NCBI RefSeq assembly: GCF_018343665.1
Contig: NZ_JAGYPM010000002.1
Span: 950,644-1,014,643 of the forward strand
Direction: 5' to 3'
Source: Cytobacillus citreus
GTDB lineage: Bacteria; Bacillota; Bacilli; Bacillales; Cytobacillaceae
DNA: 64,000 nucleotides
Shown here: one piece after another, positions 47,287 to 56,500 of the stretch
How the letters are laid out: the number at the start of each line of letters is the position of its first letter
Position numbering within the stretch: position 1 is the first letter of the stretch
The notes under the pieces: model-generated
What the model was told of the DNA's origin: nothing
Seen by the model: only the letters and a program-made list of their open reading frames with translations
The model's database searches: none
Position numbers and translations under genes: made by a program

Positions 47287-47325
47287 CAAAAAGGAGAACC
47301 CTAATGGATAGAGGTTCTCCTATAT
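47287..47325 (-). terminator. terminator of the DUF3055-like gene
   Basis: Read on -, GGAGAACC pairs with GGTTCTCC around TCTATCCATTAG, followed by TTTTT. Confidence 0.8.
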
Positions 47326-47367
47326 TATTTGTGCTTTCGGTTATAATAAACAGAAGAATTCAAAAGA

Positions 47368-47634
47368 CTAAACTAACTCAAATAGAAAAGAGCGTAAGTC
47401 TTCAGCATCTTCCTCGGAAAGATTAAACGCATATTCTAAATAGCCCTCTTCTTTTAAATCATCTGTTCCAATAATCGCAAAACGGTTGCTTTGAATATCA
47501 AGTACGATATGTTTTCCATAGTAACGATCTGATTGAATAATGGCTAAATCAAATCGTTGATTTTCTCCCATAAAGCTAACGAAGCGTGTCTTCGTATTTA
47601 CCGTATCATCGTATAAAAAAAATCGATCGGACAT
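47368..47634 (-). CDS. DUF3055-like small protein
   Basis: An 88-residue acidic protein: FFLYDDTVNTKTRFVSFMGE at the N-terminus and the NLSEEDAEDLRSFL tail, which I recognise as DUF3055-like. The function is unknown. AAGGGG-type sequence precedes the ATG. It is transcribed alone or with the gene after it, but a terminator separates them. Confidence 0.75.
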   Translation of the reverse strand: MSDRFFLYDDTVNTKTRFVSFMGENQRFDLAIIQSDRYYGKHIVLDIQSNRFAIIGTDDLKEEGYLEYAFNLSEEDAEDLRSFLFELV

Positions 47635-47745
47635 ATTTGTTTACCCCTTAAATTTAATTATATATCTATACTATCAGAACGAAATGGAAATCTCACTTCT
47701 TTCTCTTTAGATCATAATTTATTGTTTTAATAAATCTTTCTAGGA

Positions 47746-49128
47746 TTGGAAAATATAATCGAATTTTGTGATAAAATGGTGACATATGTCAATACAAACG
47801 CTGCATCTGAGAGGAATGAATTCACGGGCCATCAATATAAAAAGAAAATCAAAAATCTTAAAAAATGGATGAAAATTTTCTTGCCATTAGATAAAATTCG
47901 ATTTTATCCGCCACAATTTATTATCCGTGATCCTATCATGAAAGGGGTTAAAAAAGCGTTTGCAAGTGGTGAGGAAGTGGCCGTCATTGTTTTTAATATA
48001 AAGAATTTACGTGAAATGTCTGAGCAGCTAGGAGAACAAGGTTATACTCAATTTATCAGATTACTAAAGAAAACCTTTCAAGAAATAATTGAGCAAGAAA
48101 TCAGTAGTAAAGAAATAATTGCTCTCCATGATTATTCAAGTGATGGATTAACATTATTAATGAAAATAAATCATGAGTACCATTGTGTGAATGAAATAGA
48201 TCAAAAAATGAAAAAGATCTTACGAAATTCAGAGAAAAAACTTCATGAGGAGATGCCGCTTGCCCGTCCAATATTTGAAACTGGCTATATGTTTATAGAG
48301 AAAAAGCATTACTCAATTCAAGAAGCGATCATGAAAGCTCATCAGCAAGCACTTGCGATGGCAGAGAAGCGTGTTCAAACTGAGTTTAATGAAATGTTAT
48401 ATACTGTCAGCAAAATAGTGTCCCAAAAGGAAATCAGTCTCCTTGCTCAGCCGATAATTGATTTAGCAACAGGAGAGGTTCGAGCATGGGAAATGCTCAC
48501 TCGTGGACCGAAGGAATCTATTTTAGAAAGTCCCCTACAGCTTTTTTCTGTGGCTAGACAAACAAGCATGCTTTATGATCTAGAGCTTATCGTTTTCGAA
48601 AAGACACTTGAGCAGATACATACTACTGGCTGTACACAGGATATTTTTATTAATTTTACCCCAATTACGTTAGGGAATAATCGGTTTATTCGTGATATTA
48701 AAAAATTACTTGCAAAAAATAAAAATATTTCTCCACGCCAATTAACACTAGAAATAACAGAACGTGATTCGATTGAAGGGATGGAGAACTTCCTATACAA
48801 TATAAAGGTATTGAGAATGTTAGGATTTAGGGTAGCTATTGATGATACAGGTGCCGGCTATGCAAGCTTACATTCTATAAGTGAAATTATGCCTGATATC
48901 ATTAAGATTGATCGATCTGTTATTCAAGATATTGATAAAAATACTGTTAAAGAATCTATGTTAAAAGGACTTCTATTGGTTGCAAGGGAAGTAGGCTCAT
49001 TAGTTGTCGCAGAAGGAATTGAAAATGAAGCGGAAGCGTCAGTCCTTTCTAGAAATAAAGTTGATTTAGCTCAAGGGTATTATTACGCACGCCCGAATGC
49101 TCTTATGAAAGGTTTAAAGTCATCGTAG
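47746..49128 (+). CDS. EAL-domain protein with degenerate GGDEF-like N-terminus
   Basis: A 460-residue protein. Residues 60-200 resemble a GGDEF fold (EVAVIVFNIKNLREMSEQLG) without the GGDEF signature. Residues 215-455 form an EAL domain: the signature is WEMLTRG (EML instead of EAL), with INFTP, LEITERD, AIDDTGAGYASL, IIKIDRS and VVAEGIE motifs present. Most metal- and substrate-binding residues are kept, so c-di-GMP hydrolysis is possible; the N-terminal part is more likely regulatory. The start is uncertain: TTG at 47746 or ATG at 47776, neither with a clear ribosome binding site. Confidence 0.82.
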   Translation: MENIIEFCDKMVTYVNTNAASERNEFTGHQYKKKIKNLKKWMKIFLPLDKIRFYPPQFIIRDPIMKGVKKAFASGEEVAVIVFNIKNLREMSEQLGEQGYTQFIRLLKKTFQEIIEQEISSKEIIALHDYSSDGLTLLMKINHEYHCVNEIDQKMKKILRNSEKKLHEEMPLARPIFETGYMFIEKKHYSIQEAIMKAHQQALAMAEKRVQTEFNEMLYTVSKIVSQKEISLLAQPIIDLATGEVRAWEMLTRGPKESILESPLQLFSVARQTSMLYDLELIVFEKTLEQIHTTGCTQDIFINFTPITLGNNRFIRDIKKLLAKNKNISPRQLTLEITERDSIEGMENFLYNIKVLRMLGFRVAIDDTGAGYASLHSISEIMPDIIKIDRSVIQDIDKNTVKESMLKGLLLVAREVGSLVVAEGIENEAEASVLSRNKVDLAQGYYYARPNALMKGLKSS

Positions 49129-49147
49129 TGAAAGAAAGGTGAAACTT

Positions 49148-49585
49148 ATGTATTTTGTTGATCGAGAAAAAATAGAAGCGACACTCGTTTATTTAGAGCA
49201 GCAATTTGCTCTCTTTGAACAAATCGATAATTTGGATTCACACCTTAAAATTGCAGCTATGGAACGGACAAGCCAAATGATGATCGAAGCGATCCTCGAT
49301 GTCGGAAATGCTATGATCGATGGGTTTATTATGCGCGATCCGGGGAGCTATGAAGATATTGTCGACATTTTAGACGATGAAAAGGTCATACATGATGAGC
49401 TTACAAAGAGCTGTAAGCAAATTATTAAGTACCGGAAAATGCTTGTTCAGAATTATATAGATATTAATCATGCGGAAGTAAAAGCCGTCTTTAGTGAGCA
49501 TTTACCGATCATTAAGGAATTTCCAGAGAAAATAAGGCTATATTTACTTAATGAGCTCGGGCCGGTGTCTGCTTTTCGGAATTAA
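49148..49585 (+). CDS. yutE: DUF86/HepT-like protein
   Basis: A 145-residue all-helical protein of the DUF86 (HepT-like) family, as B. subtilis YutE. In HepT toxins the RNase motif is Rx4HxY; here the corresponding segment reads YRKMLVQNY, so histidine is replaced by glutamine. There is no MNT-type nucleotidyltransferase partner next to it. A toxin role is therefore unlikely. The ATG at 49148 has AGGTG upstream. It is followed by yutF. Confidence 0.82.
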   Translation: MYFVDREKIEATLVYLEQQFALFEQIDNLDSHLKIAAMERTSQMMIEAILDVGNAMIDGFIMRDPGSYEDIVDILDDEKVIHDELTKSCKQIIKYRKMLVQNYIDINHAEVKAVFSEHLPIIKEFPEKIRLYLLNELGPVSAFRN

Positions 49586-49610
49586 CCATGGAATTAAGGA
49601 ATGATAAGGA

Positions 49611-50375
49611 ATGAAATATAAAGGATATTTAATCGACTTGGACGGTACGATGTATCGGGGGACAGAGCTGATCAAGGAAGCAGCTGACTTTGTTAATAAA
49701 CTGCGTGAGCTTGATTTGCCATATCTCTTTGTTACGAATAATTCTTCAAGAACACCTGCCCAAGTAGCAGATAAGCTTAGAAAATTTAAGATACCTGCTG
49801 AAGATGAGCAAGTATTTACAACGAGCATGGCGACGGCGAATTACATATTTGAGCAAAAGAATGACGCCTCTGTATACGTAATTGGGGAAGAAGGCATTAG
49901 AAGTGCTTTGAAAGAAAAGGGATTACGATTTTCGGAGAAGCATGCTGATTATGTTGTGGTTGGAATTGACCGCACAATTAATTATGAGAAGCTTGCAACT
50001 GCTTGCCTAGCAGTTAGGAATGGAGCTACCTTTATTTCAACAAATGGAGATATCGCAATTCCTACTGAAAGAGGGCTTCTCCCTGGAAACGGATCATTAA
50101 CTTCCGTGATTACTGTTTCAACGCAAACAAAACCTATTTTTATTGGAAAGCCGGAATCGATCATTATGGAACAGGCTTTACAAGTACTTGGTACGAAAAA
50201 AGAAGAAACCCTCATGGTAGGAGATAATTACGATACCGATATTTTAGCAGGAATGAATGCAGGGATGGATACATTACTCGTTCATACAGGGGTAACGACA
50301 AAGGAATTGCTTGCAAGATATGAAAAGAAGCCTACCAATGTTGTTAATTCTCTTGATGATTGGGAGTTTTTATAG
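49611..50375 (+). CDS. yutF: HAD-superfamily phosphatase (NagD/YutF type)
   Basis: A 254-residue HAD-IIA phosphatase: nucleophile motif DLDGTMYRG with Asp9 and Asp11, VTNNSSRTP (motif II), GKPESIIM (motif III Lys) and MVGDNYDTDILAG (motif IV). It matches the TIGR01457 subfamily. The likely substrates are small phosphorylated metabolites. AAGGA precedes the ATG. Confidence 0.92.
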   Translation: MKYKGYLIDLDGTMYRGTELIKEAADFVNKLRELDLPYLFVTNNSSRTPAQVADKLRKFKIPAEDEQVFTTSMATANYIFEQKNDASVYVIGEEGIRSALKEKGLRFSEKHADYVVVGIDRTINYEKLATACLAVRNGATFISTNGDIAIPTERGLLPGNGSLTSVITVSTQTKPIFIGKPESIIMEQALQVLGTKKEETLMVGDNYDTDILAGMNAGMDTLLVHTGVTTKELLARYEKKPTNVVNSLDDWEFL

Positions 50376-50466
50376 AATAACCAGATTGTGAAGGTAGATA
50401 GATATATCAGGGATTATGGCGTGTATATTATCAGTGCTTCAAGAATACTATTTTTTCTAATAATAA

Positions 50467-50526
50467 TGCCTCTAATAGAAGGATAGGGATTTTTTCCTCA
50501 TTCCTTTTATTAGAGGCTTTTGTTTA
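50467..50526 (+). terminator. terminator after yutF
   Basis: GCCTCTAATA with AAGG pairs with CCTT and TATTAGAGGC, followed by TTTTGTTT. Confidence 0.8.
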
Positions 50527-50527
50527 C

Positions 50528-50686
50528 AGATAAGTATAACTTTTCTCGAGTTAGAGAAATGTATAGCTCCAGCGCCTACCCCCTCGAGGTCATAAGCCAG
50601 TCCGCCAAGAAGGTTAAAGAACAACCTTCCTGTCGGCCCGTCTTATGCTTGTCGGGGGTGAGCAAGGCGCTTGCGCTTTTCTTAAT
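50528..50686 (+). repeat. family I repeat, copy G
   Basis: P1 AGCGCCT/AGGCGCT and P2 CCCCC/GGGGG as in copy A. P5 is GAAGGTT/AACCTTC, and the region before it is CCGCCAA against CTGTCGG. The leader (AAGTATAACTTTTCTCGAG) matches copy A, showing that the element extends about 30 bp upstream of the hairpin. Confidence 0.88.
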
Positions 50687-50694
50687 TTTATTTT

Positions 50695-50763
50695 GGGAAT
50701 AAGTTTAAGTGCAAAAACGCCACAGTCTTCATCCTTCTTAGGCTCGCTATTCTAAGAGTTTCT
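50695..50763 (+). repeat. family V intergenic repeat, second copy
   Basis: AATAAGTTTAAGTGCAA, CAGTCTTCATCCTT and TAGGCTCGC align with 37955-38022; the end is degraded. From 50764 to 50858 I see nothing. Confidence 0.4.
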
Positions 50764-50858
50764 GTATTCAAGAGTACTCCTAAGTTCTTGATCAGTGCTA
50801 ATGGCCTGAGGTCCCAATTCTGATTATCCTATTTCAGTTCGAAAAAATATTTAGGTAA

Positions 50859-51373
50859 TTAATAATGGTCATTAATTTTATGCATATACATATATAATAT
50901 GATATCTAGTTTTCCTTCCTTATTCCCAAGCTGAGAAAATGCCGTCTTTAGGTCAAATTCATTATTTATAACAATTGTTTTAGGGACTTTTATCCCCTCT
51001 GCTTGCCAAAGCATATAAGATTGATATTTATCTGTACACTTTTTTTCACCTCATGTCTTGGCATAAATAATTGAGTTCCTGTTGCAGTAATTTCCTCTCT
51101 AAATTTAGATGCTTCCAAAATTTCTCTATCACTCATAAATACAGCAAGACTAGGCTTCACTTTTTCTAATATCTTTAGAAATGCCTTTTTATATTCGTTA
51201 TCAAGAGCATACTCATATGGTATGTGACGTTTAATTTGAACTCTAGAAGTGAAAAGATTTATCGGATTTCTTGACACGCCGATTATTTCTTCCTTCACTA
51301 ATGATTGATTGCATGACTTTATAACATTTTCAGCAGGGGAAGCGCCAACCTCAGTAATCAGGATTTTTTCCAT
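50859..51373 (-). pseudogene. ATP-grasp enzyme of polysaccharide synthesis, frameshifted and truncated
   Basis: The first 107 residues (KILITEVGASPAENVIKSCN, VISV-type Rossmann pattern, FMSDREI) match the N-terminal domain of CarB-like ATP-grasp proteins found in exopolysaccharide loci. The frame breaks at a run of seven T on + (51040-51046); one more base would restore CTDKYQSYMLWQAEGIKVPKT, the expected ATP-grasp continuation. The restored frame stops at 50859, losing the catalytic half. GAGG-type sequence precedes the ATG. Confidence 0.75.
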
Positions 51374-51443
51374 ACAAACACCTCATTATATTAACGAAAC
51401 GAATCTATAGTTACTATTTAAAGCATTTTTTGCATATTCTTTT

Positions 51444-52028
51444 TTATTCCTTAAAGCGTTCCATACTGTAATGATCTCTAGCGCTGACCCCTTTTCTTTT
51501 CATTACTTTAATAACAGTAAGGGCCATTATTTTTAGGTCAAGTGAAATAGACTGATTGTCTACATATCAAATATCTAATTTGAATTTTTCTTCCCAATTA
51601 ATTGAGTTTCGACCATTAACTTGAGCCCATCCTGTAATTCCTGGCTTGACCTCATGCCTCCTAGCTTGTTCTGTTGTATATAAAGGAAGATATTCCATTA
51701 ATAAGGGGCGTGGCCCAACTAAACTGATGTCTCCTCTTATTACATTAAACAATTGGGGTAATTTATCTAAACTATAATTTCTTAGCCATTTTCCTAATCT
51801 AGTTAATCTTAACTGTCCCGGCAACATATTCCCATCTTCATCTAGCTTTTCTATCATTGTTCTAAATTTATAAATATAAAATGGTTTTCCGCTAAGGCCA
51901 GGGCGGAGCTGCTTAAACAAAATGGGAGTGCCCATATTAATAAAAATCATACTGGCAATCGTGACCATAATCGGTGAAAAAATAAGTATCAATAAGAAAG
52001 CACCAATCAAATCTATCATTCTTTTCAT
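51444..52028 (-). pseudogene. undecaprenyl-phosphate sugar transferase with an in-frame stop
   Basis: A short polyprenyl-phosphate glycosyl-1-phosphate transferase (EpsL/WcaJ type): one transmembrane helix, then LFKQLRPGLSGKPFYIYKFR, the catalytic LDKLPQLFNVIRGDISLVGP and VKPGITGWAQVNGRNS. TGA at 51567-51569 interrupts at a position where the family has Trp; the same frame then continues YVDNQSISLDLKIMALTV to a natural stop at 51444. Only the last 40 residues would be lost, so partial activity cannot be excluded. Confidence 0.82.
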
Positions 52029-52171
52029 AGTAAATACCTCCTGAAAAAGAGATATGGATCTTGTTTTAATTGTCTATAGTATTCAATTTTTTTGAAATAT
52101 GGTTGGATTTTGATGGCATTTGATATTGGAGAATGGCTATCTGATGAAGTACTGCCACTTTTTTTCGATTA

Positions 52172-52923
52172 TTATAGGCTCGGTGATTTTGAAGTCAGTT
52201 CCTTCCAAAACATGGATTGCATTGCCTCAAGTAACTTTCGGTAGTTCGAAGAATAGCTCTTTTCAATATATTCATAGGAATTTATTAGTTCAAATTTTCG
52301 ACGTGAATGATGGTGGGCATCTGAGGCAACAAAATGAACTAGGTTATGATCTAATAGATGAAGCGAGAAATTCTTTAAACGTCTTCCATGGGATCCTGTT
52401 ATACTACCTGCTGTAATCTGGACTAATATTCCATGTTGAATCATATCAAAAATTTTTGATGGATTTTTTCTCAATACTTTATTCCTTTCAGGTTGAGCAA
52501 GGATCGGAACAAAGCCTTTCTTTTGTAATTCATAGAGAACCTCTTCAGTATAAGATGGATAATAGTGGCATGGAAGCTCCATTAACAAATATTTTCCTGT
52601 ATTGTTTAAAGTTAAAAAATGTTCCAAGTTATTTTCTATATCGAATTGAATATTTTCATGTAAGTGAAATTCTATTCCGGGATAAACAGTTAAAGGTATT
52701 TCATTTTCTTTTAATATTGATTAACTTTCTCTACCATGAATATAATGGTCGATGGATCAATTCCATAAACATGGCCATTATGAAGATGTTTATGATGAGG
52801 GGTTGCAATAACATGACTGATCCCTGATGCAACTGCTTGTTTGGCAAGTAAAATCGTTTCATTCTGATTTTGAGGACCACCATCAAGCTCATACAAAATA
52901 TGGTTATGTATATCTACGATCAT
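52172..52923 (-). pseudogene. CpsB/YwqE-type tyrosine phosphatase, frameshifted
   Basis: The N-terminal part (52711-52923) reads IVDIHNHILYELDGGPQNQN, the PHP-domain opening, and ATPHHKHLHNGHV. It runs into a stop at 52711. The rest continues in another frame from KENEIPLTVYPGIEFHL through PERNKVLRKNP to HFVASDAHHH. One missing base near 52715 accounts for the break. Intact members dephosphorylate the tyrosine kinase of capsule export. The gap 52030-52170 shows no gene. Confidence 0.82.
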
Positions 52924-53087
52924 TTTTTAACTCCTTTCCGTCCCATCCTAAAACCATATTTTTTATTAAGTTATTATTTTATTCATAATATAGAACTATT
53001 TTTCGCTTTTTATGAAACGACGAATCTTAGTAAATAATTTTGTTTAATTAAAAGAGGTATGAGAATTGAAGTGGTATGGGAGAAGAA

Positions 53088-53128
53088 ATGCAAAACAGAC
53101 AGCGACTTACTAAGTCACTGCCTGTTTG
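53088..53128 (-). terminator. terminator-like hairpin after yutG
   Basis: AAACAGACAGCGACTT pairs with AAGTCACTGCCTGTTT (two G-T or mismatched positions). It lies 55 bp beyond the yutG stop on -. The T run is weak. Confidence 0.6.
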
Positions 53129-53181
53129 CCTTTACAGCATCGGCGCATATGAAATCAAATCTACACTGATGAGAGGGATTC

Positions 53182-53685
53182 CTACTCCACAGATCCATAA
53201 GCTCTATGTGCCAAACGACTTGAGGCTGCTGCAGCAATCGCTCCAACAATGTCATCTAAAAATGTATGACATTTTCCTGAGCTTTTATCATTTAGATCTT
53301 TTAAGATCCCAGGCTTTAGCTTATCGATATAGCCAAAGTTTGTAAATCCAATCGATCCATAAACATTCACAATGGATAAAGCTAATACTTCATCAACACC
53401 ATACAGCCCTTCATCGATTTCGATTACATTCTGCAAGGGCTCTAAAAGTTGCTTATTTTCTGCTAGCAAATCAAGTTGAATGCCTGTCAAGATGGCATTT
53501 TGAACTTCCCTTTTGGAGAGGACTCGCTCAACATTTTCAACACAATTCTCCATCTTTAAATTAGGATGATATTTTTCTTGGAGAAAATAGACTAATTTTG
53601 CAATATCCTCAATTTCTACTCCACGATCTCGTAGCCATTTTCGCGCTGTTTGCTCAATCAAGTCTGCTTGTTTTTCCTCGTTCAT
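53182..53685 (-). CDS. yutG: phosphatidylglycerophosphatase A family protein
   Basis: A 167-residue protein of the PgpA family. GVEIEDIAKLVYFLQEKYHP at the N-terminus and the C-terminal SGKCHTFLDDIVGAIAAAAS segment are family features. It lacks membrane helices. PgpA enzymes remove the phosphate from phosphatidylglycerophosphate, but this soluble Bacillus subgroup may act on another substrate. The ATG at 53685 has GGTGGAG upstream. Confidence 0.85.
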   Translation of the reverse strand: MNEEKQADLIEQTARKWLRDRGVEIEDIAKLVYFLQEKYHPNLKMENCVENVERVLSKREVQNAILTGIQLDLLAENKQLLEPLQNVIEIDEGLYGVDEVLALSIVNVYGSIGFTNFGYIDKLKPGILKDLNDKSSGKCHTFLDDIVGAIAAAASSRLAHRAYGSVE

Positions 53686-53877
53686 CGGCTCCACCTTTTT
53701 TCCTATTAGTTTCAATATATATATACCCTATTTTTGAAAAATATGCTAATGCCAAGCTTTTGAAGGCTGAACATCATTCATCATTTCCTTACAAACTTCA
53801 CTTATTCAAGAAAAGAACAAGTTTTGCGATTTCATTTCATATATTTGCGATAAGGAGTTGGATAATGGAGGTGCGAA

Positions 53878-54882
53878 ATGTTAAAATTGCTTAAAAATTC
53901 ATACGGGGTTCAAGCGGATGAAGAGATCAGAATAGGAAAATACCATGCTTTCAGGAAGCAAGGAGAAATATATATCCTTGTCCCCACCGGAGCGATAAAT
54001 GACGAGGAGCTCGGTGAATTAGAAATGCTTACTGATCATCTTGTCAAAAACGGTGAAAAATACTGCAGTACTTTTCTAAAAACAAAGGATGGCAGGAAAT
54101 ATACTGAGTGGGAGAATAGAAATTATTGTGTGCTGATCAATAAGCAAACGCAAAACCGAAAATTAAATCATTTTGGCAGGAAGCTCGCAAGGTTTCACAT
54201 CAGAGGGAGAGCGGTATCCTTTCCAGTAAAAAAGATAACCAGGGTCGGACAGTGGAAGCAATTATGGGAAAAAAGGCTAGATCAAATGGAAAGTGTATGG
54301 AACGAAATGTCGTTTCAGCAGCCAGACCAAGAATTTGATCGGATGTTTCTCGAATCCTTTCCATATTATAGGGGAATAGCTGAAAATGCTATTCAGTATC
54401 TTGTAGACACAGAAATTGATGATGAGCCCTCAATAGTAGATAGCGGCACAATATGTCATATTCAGTTTACCCCGGATACATGGGCAAACTCTTACTATAT
54501 GAAAAATCCATTGGACTGGGTTTTTGATCATTCTTCAAGGGATATATCTGAATGGACGAGAGAAAAGTACTTCCGAAATATTAAAACATATGAGCCAGAT
54601 CTTCGAAAATTTATTAGGGATTATCAAAGCATTGTTCCGTTATCATCATTTTCTTGGAGACTATATTTTTCCCGAATTTTATTTCCGCTTCATTATTTTC
54701 ATTGCATCGAATCATATTTTGGAACAAGCTCAGAACAGGAGAAAAAAATACTCGAAGAGAGGCTGCAAAAGTTTCTGCAGCAAACAGATGATCATGAACG
54801 ATTTTTAGGAGGATTTTATGAATTTGCCGAAGTGCCTGTCCAAAATATGAAAATTCCATTAATAAATTGGCTGAAAAAATAG
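53878..54882 (+). CDS. yutH: spore coat protein YutH
   Basis: A 334-residue CotS/YutH-family protein with a protein-kinase-like (aminoglycoside-phosphotransferase-like) fold: LARFHIRGR near the middle, HIQFTPDTWANSYYMKNPLD where the catalytic loop would be, and IVDSGTICH. The usual HxD and DFD residues are not evident, so it is probably structural. Expression late in sporulation is expected from the family. TGGAGGTG precedes the ATG. Confidence 0.85.
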   Translation: MLKLLKNSYGVQADEEIRIGKYHAFRKQGEIYILVPTGAINDEELGELEMLTDHLVKNGEKYCSTFLKTKDGRKYTEWENRNYCVLINKQTQNRKLNHFGRKLARFHIRGRAVSFPVKKITRVGQWKQLWEKRLDQMESVWNEMSFQQPDQEFDRMFLESFPYYRGIAENAIQYLVDTEIDDEPSIVDSGTICHIQFTPDTWANSYYMKNPLDWVFDHSSRDISEWTREKYFRNIKTYEPDLRKFIRDYQSIVPLSSFSWRLYFSRILFPLHYFHCIESYFGTSSEQEKKILEERLQKFLQQTDDHERFLGGFYEFAEVPVQNMKIPLINWLKK

Positions 54883-54918
54883 CATCCATTAAACCATTAA
54901 TCCTGCCATAAGCATAAC

Positions 54919-54950
54919 GAAATGCGCCCTTTTATCAGGTCGCATTTTTC
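54919..54950 (+). terminator. terminator after yutH
   Basis: AAATGCG pairs with CGCATTT around a 15-nt interior, followed by TT and C. Confidence 0.65.
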
Positions 54951-54958
54951 TGCTTAGA

Positions 54959-55027
54959 GGAAAGTTTAAGTTTATTAATGTACTAGAGTAAAGTGTGTTT
55001 TTAATTAAATACTCTGCTAATAAGATC
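54959..55027 (+). repeat. 70-bp AT-rich repeat, copy 2
   Basis: GGAAAGTTTAAGTTTATTAA, GTACTAGAGTAAAGTG and ACTCTGCTAATAAGATC match 27359-27432. Confidence 0.6.
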
Positions 55028-55054
55028 GCATAAGAAAAACGAAAATTAAGATTG

Positions 55055-55090
55055 CGGTTATGCCTCCACTGATTGAAGTTTCACTTTAAA
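55055..55090 (+). repeat. family III 3'-end fragment
   Basis: CCTCCACTGATTGAAGTTTC followed by ACTTTA matches the right end of the full family III element at 17590. It lies 25 bp upstream of the hom promoter. Confidence 0.7.
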
Positions 55091-55114
55091 TTCAAATTAA
55101 TATGAAAATATCTG

Positions 55115-55143
55115 TTGTAAAAAATAGAAATTCACACTATAAT
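55115..55143 (+). promoter_or_regulatory. promoter of hom-thrC-thrB
   Basis: TTGTAA (55115-55120) and TATAAT (55138-55143) with 17 bp between, 59 bp before the hom start codon. No T-box is present. Confidence 0.65.
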
Positions 55144-55201
55144 GTCTACTATACAAATACAAATGTACATGCAGAAAGAACAAAGTGAGAGGGGTAAGAA
55201 A

Positions 55202-56500
55202 GTGGAGGCAATCTCAATCGGCTTATTAGGTCTGGGCACCGTTGGCTCAGGTGTTGTGAAAATTATTGAAAATCATCAGGATAAGCTTATGCACCAAGTA
55301 GGCTGTCCAGTAAAAGTGAAGAAGATCCTAGTAAAGGATTTAAATAAAGAACGTGCTGTGAAAATAGACAATGAGAAGTTAACAACAGATCCGGATGAAA
55401 TATTATATGACCCAGAAATCGATGTCATTATTGAGGTTATGGGCGGGATGAAAGAAACGAAAAATTATATGATAAAGGCCTTAAGGAATCGGAAGCATAT
55501 TGTAACAGCGAACAAGGATTTAATGGCAGTACACGGCTCAGAGCTTCTGACAATTGCATCGGAGAATGAATGTGATCTATTTTACGAGGCTAGTGTAGCG
55601 GGAGGAATTCCGATTTTAAGAAGCCTTGTAGATGGTCTTGCATCTGATCGGATTACGAAAATGATGGGGATTGTCAATGGGACGACTAATTTTATTTTAA
55701 CGAAGATGAGCAAGCATGGCAGTGCCTACGAGGAAGTGTTGAAGGAGGCACAGGAGCTTGGCTACGCGGAAGCAGACCCTACTTCTGATGTTGAAGGGCT
55801 TGATGCAGCGAGGAAAATGGCGATCTTAGCAACACTTGGATTTTCAATGAAAATCGATCTTGATGATGTAAAGGTTGAAGGCATTACTCGGATAACGGAG
55901 GAAGATCTTCGATATGGACGTCAGCTTGGCTATACGATGAAATTAATCGGAATTGCTCATAGAGAAGGGGAAAAGGTCGATGTCAGTGTTCAGCCTACTT
56001 TATTAGCCGATACTCATCCTCTAGCATCTGTTCAGGATGAATTTAATGCTGTTTATGTATATGGAGAGGCCGTTGGCGAAACGATGTTTTATGGCCCAGG
56101 GGCAGGCAGTTTGCCGACAGCAACAGCTGTTGTTTCTGATCTTGTTGGTGTGTTGAAAAACATGCGTTTAGGTGTAACTGGAAAAAACGCTGTAACACCT
56201 CAATACAAAAAACAGCTAAAAGAACCGAGTGAAATTTATTCCAAATATTTTCTAAGATTGCATGTGAGGGATGAAGTTGGTGTCTTTGCAAATATCACAT
56301 CCATTTTTTCTGAGCATCGTGTAAGCTTCGAAAAGATTCTTCAGATGCCATTAAAAGAAAAAGAATATGCAGAGATTGTTTTAGTAACTCATCAAGCATC
56401 CTTACAAGATTATGAGGAAATTTTAGTGAAATTAAGAGATTTACAGGCAGTTAAAACAATTGAAAGCTCATATCGGGTTGAAGGGAGTGCAAATGTATGA
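55202..56500 (+). CDS. hom: homoserine dehydrogenase
   Basis: A 432-residue enzyme with the NAD(P) motif GLGTVGSG at residues 10-17, the catalytic region [14 protein letters not shown], and a C-terminal ACT domain (about 352-425) for feedback by threonine. It makes homoserine, the branch point for threonine and methionine; metY at 22.5 kb uses its acetylated product. The start is GTG at 55202, after AGAGGGG; the frame extends to 55142, but that codon overlaps the promoter. Confidence 0.94.
   Translation: MEAISIGLLGLGTVGSGVVKIIENHQDKLMHQVGCPVKVKKILVKDLNKERAVKIDNEKLTTDPDEILYDPEIDVIIEVMGGMKETKNYMIKALRNRKHIVTANKDLMAVHGSELLTIASENECDLFYEASVAGGIPILRSLVDGLASDRITKMMGIVNGTTNFILTKMSKHGSAYEEVLKEAQELGYAEADPTSDVEGLDAARKMAILATLGFSMKIDLDDVKVEGITRITEEDLRYGRQLGYTMKLIGIAHREGEKVDVSVQPTLLADTHPLASVQDEFNAVYVYGEAVGETMFYGPGAGSLPTATAVVSDLVGVLKNMRLGVTGKNAVTPQYKKQLKEPSEIYSKYFLRLHVRDEVGVFANITSIFSEHRVSFEKILQMPLKEKEYAEIVLVTHQASLQDYEEILVKLRDLQAVKTIESSYRVEGSANV

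Noticed and set aside
49148-49585. HepT/MNT toxin-antitoxin module
   Set aside because: No MNT partner is adjacent, and the RNase histidine is replaced; the gene belongs to the conserved yut block.
34942-51569. TGA read as tryptophan (recoding), suggested by TGG-to-TGA changes at 34942 and 51567
   Set aside because: Both occur in otherwise decaying genes, and intact genes here use TGA as a normal stop (for example the permease of the germination operon and several ATGA overlaps).
55030-55200. T-box or other riboswitch before hom
   Set aside because: The interval holds a family III end fragment and a plain promoter; there is no specifier loop, T-box sequence or terminator.
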